Below are positions 1 through 6,280 of a stretch of 11,371 bases of DNA, piece by piece. Source of the DNA: Candidatus Pelethomonas intestinigallinarum. GTDB taxonomy: Bacteria; Bacillota; Clostridia; Oscillospirales; Oscillospiraceae. Position numbers and translations under genes: made by a program. The first letter of the stretch is position 1; each line of letters begins with the position of its first letter. The stretch covers positions 1 through 11,371 of the forward strand of contig DVGP01000165.1 of the NCBI GenBank assembly GCA_018712665.1, given 5' to 3'. The notes below the pieces were generated by a model. It saw nothing but the letters and a program-made list of their open reading frames with translations. It was not told the DNA's origin and ran no database searches.

Positions 1-29
1 CCGAAATTCTGGGCGAGATACTCCAGCAT
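1..29 (-). CDS. 5' end of an unidentified gene leaving the window (partial)
   Basis: On the minus strand an ATG at 29-27 follows a strong ribosome binding site (GAGGAGG, complement of 38-44) with 8 nt spacing. Only nine codons are visible, reading MLEYLAQNF, before the window ends. This is too little to identify the product. A hydrophobic start after a metal-regulator-like operator would suit a small iron-transport-associated membrane protein, but that is only a guess. The start is supported by the ribosome binding site and by a promoter at 173-201. Confidence 0.5.
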
Positions 30-145
30 GGATCACGCCTCCTCGCTTTGCTGGATCGTTGGTCAAAAGATCGAAAAGAAGAGAAGAGAGAAAAGAGATG
101 GTTCCGCCGGGGAACGGCGCTGGTTCCGTCCCTCCCGGGCGGCGC

Positions 146-163
146 GGTTAGCTTTACCTAACC
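146..163. promoter_or_regulatory. Inverted repeat, candidate DtxR/IdeR-type operator
   Basis: GGTTAG (146-151) and CTAACC (158-163) form a perfect inverted repeat with a 6-nt centre. It lies just downstream of the leftward -10, over the expected transcription start. The half-sites resemble the TTAGG/CCTAA half-sites bound by DtxR/IdeR-type iron or manganese repressors, although the spacing differs from the classical IdeR site. A further partial half-site (GTTAGC) sits at 175-180 over the -10. The position fits repression of the leftward gene; the identity of the regulator is inferred. Confidence 0.4.
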
Positions 164-172
164 CGTGATCAT

Positions 173-201
173 AAGTTAGCATAAACAAACTGCTTTGTCA
201 A
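173..201 (-). promoter_or_regulatory. Sigma-A type promoter for the leftward gene
   Basis: Reading the minus strand, TTGACA (201-196) is a perfect -35. After 17 nt comes TAACTT (178-173), preceded by TG and one base as in an extended -10. Transcription would start near 166 and give an untranslated leader of roughly 135 nt before the ATG at 29. The -10 is imperfect, so some activation or repression is plausible. Confidence 0.6.
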
Positions 202-298
202 CCCCCTTTTCAAAAAATTTTCCCATAGGGGGGAAAATCCGGGGGGACGGGCGCAGGCTCCGCGGCCCGCCGTCCGCCGGGAGAAGCGGAAAAAGCTC
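202..298. other. Spacer between divergent promoters, no gene seen
   Basis: This stretch separates the two divergent -35 boxes. It holds a short palindrome of TTTTCCC and GGGAAAA around 218-237 and a GC-rich run. No start codon with a usable ribosome binding site and no clear RNA structure is seen. Confidence 0.5.
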
Positions 299-327
299 TT
301 GACAGCAGCGGTCCGCTGTGCTATAGT
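299..327 (+). promoter_or_regulatory. Sigma-A promoter of the T-box/trpB transcript
   Basis: TTGACA at 299-304 is a perfect -35 and TATAGT at 322-327 is a near-perfect -10, with exactly 17 nt between them. The start of transcription should fall near 334, immediately before the first helix of the T-box leader. Promoter, leader and gene are therefore in consistent order. Confidence 0.85.
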
Positions 328-346
328 ACCACCATCAAACCGTTGA

Positions 347-610
347 GAAAGTGTGAGTAGGTCAGACAGGTACCGCGAAGCGAGCCGGGGGCGGTGGGAG
401 CCCGGCGGGGATGGCCGGACCGAATGGGCTTTCGAGGGCGGACCCAAAGCCGCAAGGCCAGTAGGCGAGCCGGAGGGGACCTCCGTTATCAAAGCCGGCG
501 CATGTCAGTGCGCGCTAAGTGGGCGCTTTTTATGGAGCGCCAAGCCGGGTGGCACCGCAGAAGTATATTTCGCTTCTGTCCCAGCACATGCTAGGGACAG
601 AAGCGTTTTT
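347..610 (+). ncRNA. T-box riboswitch leader with tryptophan (UGG) specifier
   Basis: The leader senses uncharged tRNA and controls readthrough into trpB. Stem I is closed by GAAAG (347-351) with CTTTC (429-433). Its internal loop has the conserved AGTA (356-359) on one side and GAATGGG (422-428) on the other, flanking the helix GGTC (360-363)/GACC (418-421). This places UGG (425-427), the Trp codon, in the specifier position. A further hairpin is CGGAGG/CCTCCG (471-485). The T-box bulge TGGCACC (550-556) lies between GGG (547-549)/CCC (580-582) and GCAGAAG (557-563)/CTTCTGT (573-579), the antiterminator. The variable bulge base C553 would pair with discriminator G73, which bacterial tRNA-Trp normally carries. 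The specifier assignment is from sequence pattern, not folding software. Confidence 0.92.
571..610 (+). terminator. T-box intrinsic terminator
   Basis: CGCTTCTGTCCC (571-582) pairs perfectly with GGGACAGAAGCG (594-605) and is followed by TTTTTC. The inner AGC/GCT can extend the stem. The left arm shares 573-582 with the antiterminator, so the two structures exclude each other, as expected of a transcriptional T-box switch. Confidence 0.92.
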
Positions 611-653
611 CTTTTGTCCCGGGACCTTGAGATTTTTGAAAGGAGAAACCACC

Positions 654-2027
654 ATGAGCGAGAACAAGATTCCCTACAAGATCTATCTGTCCGAGGACGA
701 GATGCCCAAAGCCTGGTACAATCTCCGGGCCGACATGACCAACAAGCCCGCCCCTCTCCTGAACCCCGGCACCCTCCGGCCTATGACCCGTGAGGAGCTG
801 GACGGCGTGTTCTGCGACGAGCTGGTCAAGCAGGAGCTGGACGACACCACGCCCTACTTCGAGATCCCCCAGGAGATCCGGGACTTCTACAAGATGTACC
901 GTCCCTCTCCCCTGGTCCGGGCCTACTGCCTGGAGGAGAAGCTCCAGACCCCGGCCAAGATCTACTACAAGTTTGAAGGCAACAACACCTCCGGCTCCCA
1001 CAAGCTCAACTCCGCCATTGCCCAGGCCTACTACGCCAAAAAGCAGGGGCTGAAGGGCGTCCCCACCGAGACCGGCGCCGGCCAGTGGGGCACCGCTCTC
1101 TCCATGGCCTGCAGCTACCTGGGGCTGGACTGCAAGGTATACATGGTGAAATGCTCCTATGAGCAGAAGCCCTTCCGCCGGGAGGTCATGCGGACCTATG
1201 GGGCCTCCGTGACCCCCTCCCCCTCCAACACCACCGCCGTGGGCCGGAAGATCCTGGCGGAGCACCCGGACACCACCGGCTCCCTGGGCTGCGCCATCAG
1301 CGAGGCGGTGGAGGTGGCAACCTCCCATCCCGGCTACCGCTATGTGCTGGGCAGCGTCCTCAACCAGGTGCTGCTCCACCAGTCGGTCATCGGCCTGGAG
1401 TGCAAGACCGCCCTGGACAAGTACGGCGTGAAGCCCGACGTCATCATCGGCTGTGCCGGCGGCGGCAGCAACCTGGGCGGTCTCATCGCCCCCTTCATGG
1501 GGGAGAAGCTCCGGGGCGAGGCGGACTACCGCTTCATCGCCGTGGAGCCCGCCTCCTGCCCCAGCCTGACCCGGGGCAAGTACGCCTACGACTTCTGCGA
1601 CACCGGCATGGTCTGCCCCCTGGCCAAGATGTACACCTTGGGCAGCGGCTTCATCCCCTCCGCCAACCACGCCGGCGGCCTGCGCTACCACGGCATGAGC
1701 TCCACCCTCTCCCAGCTCTACGCCGACGGCTACATGGAGGCCACCAGCGTGGAGCAGACCAAGGTCTTTGAGGCCGCCGAGTACTTCGCCCGGGTGGAGG
1801 GCATCCTCCCCGCCCCGGAGTCCAGCCACGCCATCCGGGTGGCCATCGACGAGGCCCTCAAGTGCAAGGAGACCGGCGAGGAGAAGACCATCCTCTTCGG
1901 CCTCACCGGCACCGGCTACTTCGACCTGGTGGCCTACCAGAAGTTCAACGATGGGGCGATGACCGACTATATCCCCACCGACGAGGACATCGCCGCCTCC
2001 CTGGCCCAGCTGCCCAAGGTGGAGTAA
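654..2027 (+). CDS. trpB: TrpB2-type tryptophan synthase beta chain (PLP-dependent)
   Basis: The 457-residue protein should condense indole with L-serine to make L-tryptophan in the cytoplasm. It carries the PLP-lysine motif GSHKLN (K117), ETGAGQWG (139-146, the substrate-binding loop), the phosphate-binding GGGSN (269-273) and a C-terminal LTGTGYFD. The insertions, the W in GAGQWG and the length match the TrpB2 branch rather than canonical TrpB1 (about 400 residues). The ATG at 654 is chosen because AAAGGAG lies 8 nt upstream; upstream in-frame starts would fall inside the T-box. No trpA or other trp gene is adjacent, so indole from outside or from another enzyme is the likely substrate. A Trp-specific T-box controls it. 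A serine deaminase side role, reported for some TrpB2 proteins, cannot be excluded. Confidence 0.92.
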   Translation: MSENKIPYKIYLSEDEMPKAWYNLRADMTNKPAPLLNPGTLRPMTREELDGVFCDELVKQELDDTTPYFEIPQEIRDFYKMYRPSPLVRAYCLEEKLQTPAKIYYKFEGNNTSGSHKLNSAIAQAYYAKKQGLKGVPTETGAGQWGTALSMACSYLGLDCKVYMVKCSYEQKPFRREVMRTYGASVTPSPSNTTAVGRKILAEHPDTTGSLGCAISEAVEVATSHPGYRYVLGSVLNQVLLHQSVIGLECKTALDKYGVKPDVIIGCAGGGSNLGGLIAPFMGEKLRGEADYRFIAVEPASCPSLTRGKYAYDFCDTGMVCPLAKMYTLGSGFIPSANHAGGLRYHGMSSTLSQLYADGYMEATSVEQTKVFEAAEYFARVEGILPAPESSHAIRVAIDEALKCKETGEEKTILFGLTGTGYFDLVAYQKFNDGAMTDYIPTDEDIAASLAQLPKVE

Positions 2028-2047
2028 GGGAAGGAAAAAGAGAACGC

Positions 2048-2083
2048 TTGCCAAGCCCTGTCCCTCTGTGATACACTTATAAT
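2048..2083 (+). promoter_or_regulatory. Possible promoter before the DUF1622-like gene
   Basis: A perfect -10 hexamer TATAAT is at 2078-2083, but no good -35 lies 16-18 nt upstream of it. TTGCCA (2048-2053) is 18 nt from the alternative -10 TACACT (2072-2077). The gene may therefore have its own weak promoter as well as readthrough from trpB, because no terminator is visible between the two. Confidence 0.4.
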
Positions 2084-2137
2084 AGTCGGTTGGCGGCAAT
2101 CCCGCCCAGAATATGACGGACGGAGAGAGAGGACAAA

Positions 2138-2470
2138 ATGGAGATATACGCCTGGATCGAGAGCGTTTTCCAGATCGCCGTCCAGTACGGCATTCTGGCC
2201 ATGGAGGCTCTGGGAATGGCGGTTCTGCTGGTCACCGCCGCCCGCAGCGCCAAGGGCTGGCTGACGGGGGACCCCCATGTGCGCCTGACCCTGGCCCAGG
2301 GCATCGCCCTGTCCCTGGAGTTCAAGCTGGGCAGCGAGGTACTGCGGACGGTCGTCGTCCGAGATTGGAGCGAGCTGGGAATTCTTGGAGCGGTGATCGC
2401 CCTGCGGGGGGCGCTGACATTCCTGATCCACTGGGAGATCAAAAATGAAGAGACCAAAATGAGCGAATAA
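2138..2470 (+). CDS. DUF1622-like small integral membrane protein
   Basis: The 110-residue protein has three probable membrane segments, at about residues 10-34, 52-73 and 79-98. The amphipathic stretch around EFKLGSEVLRTVVVRDWSEL resembles the conserved centre of DUF1622 membrane proteins, whose function is unknown to me. The C-terminus is hydrophilic. The ATG follows GAGAGAGGAC. The gene lies 110 nt after trpB and ends just before a strong terminator, so it may be co-transcribed with trpB, but nothing shows a functional link. Family assignment is from memory of the sequence pattern. Confidence 0.75.
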   Translation: MEIYAWIESVFQIAVQYGILAMEALGMAVLLVTAARSAKGWLTGDPHVRLTLAQGIALSLEFKLGSEVLRTVVVRDWSELGILGAVIALRGALTFLIHWEIKNEETKMSE

Positions 2471-2476
2471 TCTCCG

Positions 2477-2510
2477 AGGCCCCGGACCATTCTGTCCGGG
2501 GCCTTGTCTT
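2477..2510 (+). terminator. Strong intrinsic terminator after the DUF1622-like gene
   Basis: GGCCCCGGAC (2478-2487) pairs perfectly with GTCCGGGGCC (2494-2503) around a CATTCT loop; A2477 and T2504 add one more pair. A T-rich tail (TTGTCTT) follows. It separates the trpB transcript from the Wood-Ljungdahl operon. Confidence 0.88.
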
Positions 2511-2591
2511 ATATTTCAGGACGCGGCAGAAAACCGTCCCTTTCTACGAAAAACAGCCAGAATTTTTTCAAAACAATTTTACTTCTGTACC

Positions 2592-2620
2592 TTGCAAATC
2601 CGTGGGACTTGCGCTATAGT
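2592..2620 (+). promoter_or_regulatory. Sigma-A promoter of the Wood-Ljungdahl/nickel operon
   Basis: TTGCAA (2592-2597) and TATAGT (2615-2620) are separated by 17 nt. Transcription would start near 2627, about 30 nt before the first ATG. It is the only good promoter seen before the terminator at 8601, so it probably drives all seven genes. Confidence 0.8.
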
Positions 2621-2631
2621 GTATTTAGTTA

Positions 2632-2646
2632 AAATTGTGTCAATTT
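2632..2646. promoter_or_regulatory. Perfect palindrome downstream of the operon promoter, candidate operator
   Basis: AAATTG (2632-2637) and CAATTT (2641-2646) are perfect inverted repeats around TGT. The site lies 11 nt after the -10, over the start of the transcript and ending next to the ribosome binding site GGAGGA (2647-2652). A related CAATTTT half-site occurs at 2574-2580, just upstream of the -35. The placement suggests a repressor site. The sequence does not match the CooA or classical FNR consensus that I know, so the regulator is unassigned. Confidence 0.4.
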
Positions 2647-2659
2647 GGAGGACGGAGCA

Positions 2660-2956
2660 ATGGGACACTTAGACCACGATCACACCCATGACCATACCCA
2701 CAGCCATGACCACGACCACCTCCACAGCCACGAGCCCCTGCAGGCCAAGGACGGCGCGGTGGACGAGCAGACCGTGGCGGTGCTGCGGTACATGCTGGAC
2801 CACAACATCCACCACGCCTCGGAGCTCAGCGACCTGGCGGACCAGCTCACCGGCGAGGCCCGCCACCAGATGCTCCACGCCGTGGAGTCCTTCGACCAGG
2901 CCAACGGCTATCTGTCCGCCGCCCTGGAGCTGCTGGAGAAAAAAGACCAGGACTGA
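2660..2956 (+). CDS. His-rich small protein, putative nickel-binding (CooJ-like by analogy)
   Basis: The 98-residue protein begins with eleven histidines in its first 24 residues (H3, then every second residue from H6 to H24), interleaved with Asp, Thr and Ser. The rest (about 36-95) is predicted to be helical, with an HNIHHASEL segment and regular Leu/Ala spacing. Such tails bind Ni or Zn in CooJ, HypB and similar metallochaperones. CooJ of Rhodospirillum carries its His-rich region at the C-terminus, so this is an analogue by position and composition, not a proven homologue. ATG 2660 is chosen over a TTG at 2645 because GGAGGA (2647-2652) lies 7 nt upstream of the ATG. It is first in the operon, 34 nt before cooT. 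Zinc or cobalt storage is an alternative. Confidence 0.85.
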   Translation: MGHLDHDHTHDHTHSHDHDHLHSHEPLQAKDGAVDEQTVAVLRYMLDHNIHHASELSDLADQLTGEARHQMLHAVESFDQANGYLSAALELLEKKDQD

Positions 2957-2990
2957 GTAATATCTTATCCCAGAGTAAGGAGCGAACCCT

Positions 2991-3179
2991 ATGTGTCTTT
3001 CCACTGTCTATAAAAACGAGAAGAACGACGACAACATCCTCTGCCGCTACGTGGCCTCCATCCAGGCCGACGGCGATCAGCTGACCTTTGTGGACGTGCT
3101 GGGTACGGTGACCACCATCACCGGCCGCCTGGTGTCCGCGGACCTGACCGCCGGCACCGTGGTGGTGGACGCCCAGTAA
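2991..3179 (+). CDS. cooT: CooT-family nickel-binding protein
   Basis: The 62-residue protein starts MCLSTVY. Cys2 directly after the initiator Met is the hallmark and proposed nickel ligand of the CooT family. A small beta-rich domain follows, with the ADGDQLTFVDVLG and ITGRLVSADL pattern typical of the family. CooT assists nickel delivery for carbon monoxide dehydrogenase maturation, probably as a dimer. AAGGAG (2977-2982) lies 8 nt before the ATG. The next gene begins 12 nt after the stop, so the two are very likely translated from one message. The presence of cooC downstream supports a role in CODH/ACS maturation. Confidence 0.88.
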   Translation: MCLSTVYKNEKNDDNILCRYVASIQADGDQLTFVDVLGTVTTITGRLVSADLTAGTVVVDAQ

Positions 3180-3191
3180 GGGGGGAGCGGC

Positions 3192-3413
3192 ATGGCGGAG
3201 TATGAGCTGTGCTGTGAGATCTTCAACCAGTGCAGCAACAACCAGATGCGGGACGTGGACTTTCAGGAGGTGTCCGTGGAGGACACGGAGGCCTATGTCC
3301 GCAGCTTGGAACCCCGGGCGGAGATTGAGCGCGAGGAGCTCAGCGGCGGGGCGGTGGCCTACCACACCAACACCGCCGGACTGCGCAAGCGCTATACCTT
3401 TACGCCACTGTGA
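3192..3413 (+). CDS. Small unrecognised protein in the nickel/Wood-Ljungdahl operon
   Basis: This 73-residue acidic, soluble protein has three cysteines near the start (C7, C8, C14) in the pattern CCEIFNQC, followed by SNNQMRDVDFQEV. The C-terminal part ends in LRKRYTFTPL. No signal peptide or membrane segment is seen. A GGGGGGAG ribosome binding site precedes the ATG, and the gene starts 12 nt after cooT. The tight spacing and the cysteines suggest a partner of CooT or of the CODH/ACS complex, but no function can be assigned. An 82-nt gap with a GGCGC/GCGCC hairpin (about 3444-3457) and no T-run separates it from metF. Confidence 0.8.
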   Translation: MAEYELCCEIFNQCSNNQMRDVDFQEVSVEDTEAYVRSLEPRAEIEREELSGGAVAYHTNTAGLRKRYTFTPL

Positions 3414-3495
3414 CAGGCGGCGTGTTTTTGTGATGTGACCCCTTGGCGCGGCAGCGCCGATTGATACAGATTGTCAAAACTATGGAGGACCAACT

Positions 3496-4425
3496 ATGAG
3501 CATTGCTGAGATTTTTGAAGAGAGAGCGGCATTTTCCTTTGAGGTGTTCCCCCCCAAGACCGACGTGGGCATGGAGAAGCTGTGCGGCGAGGGCGGCGTG
3601 CTGGAGAAGCTCTACACCCTGAACCCCGACTACATCTCCTGCACCTACGGCGCCGGCGGCACCAACGTGGGCAAGAACCTGGAGGTGCTGGACAAGATCC
3701 AGAAGGACGGCAAGTGCACCCCCGTCACCCACTTCACCTGCGTGGGCAACACCAAGGACGGCATCCGTGAGCAGCTGCAGAACTACCTGGACCACGGCAT
3801 TAACCACATGCTGGCCCTCCGGGGCGACCTGCCCTTCGGCTGGACCGGCACCGGCGGCGACCTGCACTACGCCACCGAGCTGGTGAAGTTTGTCCGCCAG
3901 GAGTTCGGCGACAAGTTTACCATCGCCGTGGCCGGCTCCCCCGAGGGCCATATCGCCTGCCGCAGCCTGGAGGCCGACATCTCCTTCCTCAAGCAGAAGC
4001 AGGACAACGGCGCGGACTACATCATGACCCAGCTGTGCTGGGATATGGACCAGTTCAAGCGCTGGCTGGAGGCGATCCGGGCCGCCGGCATCTGGATGCC
4101 CGTGGACGTGGGCATTATGCCCGTGCTGGATATGGCCGCCACCATCAACATGGCCCTCAGCCGCAACGGCTGTGTCATGGACCGGAAGCTGTGTGAGATC
4201 ATCTCCAAGCACTGGATCTTCCCCAACCCCTTCGACAAGGAGCCCTTCGACGCCGCCGCCGACCAGAAGAAGAAGGACTTCAAGGAGGCGGGCATTGAGT
4301 ACACCATCAAGCAGATCGACGAGTACCGCGCCTGCGGCATCGACGGCATCCACCTCTACGCCCTGAACAAGTACGACGACGTGGCCCGGATCGTCAAGGA
4401 GTCCGGCATCGTGGATCTGATCTGA
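3496..4425 (+). CDS. metF: 5,10-methylenetetrahydrofolate reductase (MetF)
   Basis: The 309-residue flavoprotein should reduce 5,10-methylene-THF to 5-methyl-THF, the last step of the methyl branch before transfer to the corrinoid protein. It shows the MetF TIM-barrel signatures: FEVFPPK with Glu16 (the proton-donor position, E. coli Glu28), CTYGAGGTN (49-57), THFTCVG (78-84), ALRGDLP with Asp111 (the E. coli Asp120 position) and TQLCWD near 178-183. The length is close to bacterial MetF (about 300). GGAGGA (3484-3489) lies 6 nt upstream of the ATG. In many acetogens MetF works with zinc protein MetV, and the electron donor is unresolved in several; no metV or rnfC-like gene is adjacent here. 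Its place between cooT and cooC argues for acetyl-CoA pathway use over methionine synthesis. Confidence 0.95.
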   Translation: MSIAEIFEERAAFSFEVFPPKTDVGMEKLCGEGGVLEKLYTLNPDYISCTYGAGGTNVGKNLEVLDKIQKDGKCTPVTHFTCVGNTKDGIREQLQNYLDHGINHMLALRGDLPFGWTGTGGDLHYATELVKFVRQEFGDKFTIAVAGSPEGHIACRSLEADISFLKQKQDNGADYIMTQLCWDMDQFKRWLEAIRAAGIWMPVDVGIMPVLDMAATINMALSRNGCVMDRKLCEIISKHWIFPNPFDKEPFDAAADQKKKDFKEAGIEYTIKQIDEYRACGIDGIHLYALNKYDDVARIVKESGIVDLI

Positions 4426-4486
4426 GACAGCGGCGGGGCATGGCGCCCCAGCACAAGCAAGTAATATTTAAGGAGACCTCTGCATT

Positions 4487-5257
4487 ATGGCTCAAACCAT
4501 CGCGCTGGCCGGCAAGGGCGGCGTGGGCAAGACCACCATCTGCGGGATGCTCGTGGAGTATCTGTGCCAGAAGAAGAACGGTCCTGTCCTGGCCGTGGAC
4601 GCCGACGCCAATTCCAATCTGAACGAGGTGCTGGGGGTGGAGATCGAGTCCACCCTGGGCGACATCCGGGAGGACATCGCCCGGGCGGAAATGGCCGCCG
4701 TCAGCCCCATCCCCGCGGGCATGACCAAGGCCGACTACGCCGAGATGCGCTTCAGCGAGGCCCTCACCGAGGCCGACGACTTTGACCTGCTGGTCATGGG
4801 CCGGACCCAGGGCAAGGGCTGCTACTGCTTTGTCAACGGCCTGCTCTCCTCCCAGGTGGCCAAGTACGCCAAGAACTACCGCTATATCGTGGTGGACAAC
4901 GAGGCGGGGCTGGAGCACCTGAGCCGGGGCATTCTGCCCAAGGTGGACGTCATCCTCCTGGTCAGCGACTGCTCCCGCCGGGGCGTTCAGGCCGCCGGCC
5001 GCCTGGCGGAGATGGTCCGGGAGCTGGATCTGGGCCCCAAGGAAGTGGGCCTTATCGTCAACCGGGCCCCGGGAGGCCGGCTCAACGACGGCGTGCGGGA
5101 GGAGATCGACCGCCACGGCCTGAAGCTCATGGGCGTCGTCCCCCACGACGACACCGTCTATGAGTACGACGCCGAGGGCCGCCCCAGCGTCACCGTCCCG
5201 GAGAACAGCCCCGTCAAGCAGGCGGTGCGGGCCATCTTTGACCAGCTCGCCCTGTGA
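4487..5257 (+). CDS. cooC: CooC-type nickel-inserting ATPase for CODH/ACS
   Basis: The 256-residue P-loop ATPase of the MinD/SIMIBI type should couple ATP hydrolysis to nickel insertion into CODH or ACS. The deviant Walker A motif GKGGVGKTT spans residues 9-17. AVDADANSN (36-44) is the switch I region, and VVDNEAGLEHLSRG is the Walker B region. The metal-binding CxC pair is at Cys112 and Cys114, the same numbering as described for Carboxydothermus CooC1, where the dimer binds Ni or Zn. Length agrees with the family (about 250-260). AAGGAG precedes the ATG. The 61-nt gap after metF contains a GGGGC/GCCCC hairpin but no terminator tail. Because of its position next to acsD, it could equally be called AcsF, the ACS-specific homologue; sequence alone does not separate these. 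Confidence 0.93.
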   Translation: MAQTIALAGKGGVGKTTICGMLVEYLCQKKNGPVLAVDADANSNLNEVLGVEIESTLGDIREDIARAEMAAVSPIPAGMTKADYAEMRFSEALTEADDFDLLVMGRTQGKGCYCFVNGLLSSQVAKYAKNYRYIVVDNEAGLEHLSRGILPKVDVILLVSDCSRRGVQAAGRLAEMVRELDLGPKEVGLIVNRAPGGRLNDGVREEIDRHGLKLMGVVPHDDTVYEYDAEGRPSVTVPENSPVKQAVRAIFDQLAL

Positions 5258-5327
5258 TGTAGATCCCCATTTCATACAGACACAAGAAGACCGATTCAAA
5301 CGATACTTTGAAGGGAGTCAAACAATC

Positions 5328-6266
5328 ATGCCGTTTGTCAAAAAGCCCCAGGTATTCAGCGCCAAGATCAATGAGCTGACGCTGGGTACCGGAGACCAGG
5401 CCGTCACCCTGGGCGGCCAGAACGTGTACAACCTCTATGCCTTTGACGGAGAGATCGCCAACCGCCCCAAGATCGGCATCGACGTCTCCGACGACCCCGA
5501 GCAGCCCTCCGAGGGCCTGAAGGCCTTCTACGCCGGGTGCGACACCCTGGCCCAGCGGGCCGCCAAGGCCGCGGAGCTGGAGGATGTGGATTTCGTGTGC
5601 ATCCGCTTCGACATGGCCGACCCCAACGGCGCCAACAAGTCCATTGAGGACTGCGTGGCCGACGCCAAGGCCGTGGCCGAGGCGGTGAGCAAGCCCATCG
5701 TGGTGGCCGGCTGCAAGAACGCCGAGAAGGACGCGGACCTCTTCTCCAAGGTCTCCGAGGCCCTCCAGGGCAAGAACATCCTGGTCCTCTCCGCCAAGGA
5801 GGAGAACTACAAGGGCATCGCCGCCGGCGCCGGCCTGGCCTACGGCCAGAAGGTGGGCGCGGAGTCCGCCGTGGACATCAACCTGGCCAAGCAGCTCAAC
5901 GTCCTCATCACCCAGATGGGCGTGGACGGCCACAACGTGGCCATGAACATCGGCTCCGCCGCCGCCGGCTACGGCTTTGAGTACGTGGTCTCCACCCTGG
6001 AGCGCGTCAAGGCCGCCGCCCTGAGCCAGAACGACACCACCCTCCAGATGCCCATCATCACCCCTGTGGGCGTTGAGACCTGGGGCGTGAAGGAGTCCAC
6101 CGCTCCCGAGAGCGAGAACCCCGGCTGGGGCGACGCCGAGGAGCGGGGCGTGGACATGGAAGTGGAGACCGCAGCCGCCTGCCTGGCCTACGGCAGCGAC
6201 GCCGTCATCCTCAAGCACCCCGAGTCCATTAAGACCATCGCGCGGCTGGTTGCCGCGCTCATGTAA
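5328..6266 (+). CDS. acsD: Corrinoid iron-sulfur protein small subunit (ACDS delta subunit)
   Basis: The 312-residue TIM-barrel protein is the small subunit of the corrinoid iron-sulfur protein, which carries the methyl group from methyl-THF to acetyl-CoA synthase. The family pattern is clear: KIGIDVSDDP (48-57), IRFDMADPNG (92-101), the QMGVDGHNVAMNIGSAAAGYGFEYVVS region (about 196-222) and PIITPVGVETWGVKES (242-257). Length fits AcsD/CdhD (about 310). The ATG at 5328 is chosen because AAGGGAG lies upstream and family homology begins there; an upstream in-frame extension would overlap cooC. The next gene starts 14 nt after the stop, so the two subunits of the heterodimer are translated together. 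The protein itself binds no cluster; it forms the base for the mobile cobalamin domain of its partner. Confidence 0.95.
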   Translation: MPFVKKPQVFSAKINELTLGTGDQAVTLGGQNVYNLYAFDGEIANRPKIGIDVSDDPEQPSEGLKAFYAGCDTLAQRAAKAAELEDVDFVCIRFDMADPNGANKSIEDCVADAKAVAEAVSKPIVVAGCKNAEKDADLFSKVSEALQGKNILVLSAKEENYKGIAAGAGLAYGQKVGAESAVDINLAKQLNVLITQMGVDGHNVAMNIGSAAAGYGFEYVVSTLERVKAAALSQNDTTLQMPIITPVGVETWGVKESTAPESENPGWGDAEERGVDMEVETAAACLAYGSDAVILKHPESIKTIARLVAALM

Positions 6267-6280
6267 GGAGGGCCCTGACA

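Noticed and set aside
218..237. TTTTCCC/GGGAAAA palindrome as a terminator or operator
   Set aside because: The stem is short and AT-rich and no transcript is expected to end there. It lies between divergent promoters and gives no further support for a function.
519..653. Upstream in-frame extension of trpB
   Set aside because: These codons lie inside the T-box antiterminator and terminator. The ATG at 654 has a good ribosome binding site and matches the family start.
591..2099. A 502-codon open frame on the minus strand opposite trpB
   Set aside because: Same compositional signature of an antisense shadow, and it would cross the T-box terminator.
3414..3495. Separate promoter or riboswitch before metF
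   Set aside because: No -35/-10 pair with normal spacing and no conserved riboswitch core were seen. The GGCGC/GCGCC hairpin is small and lacks a T-run.
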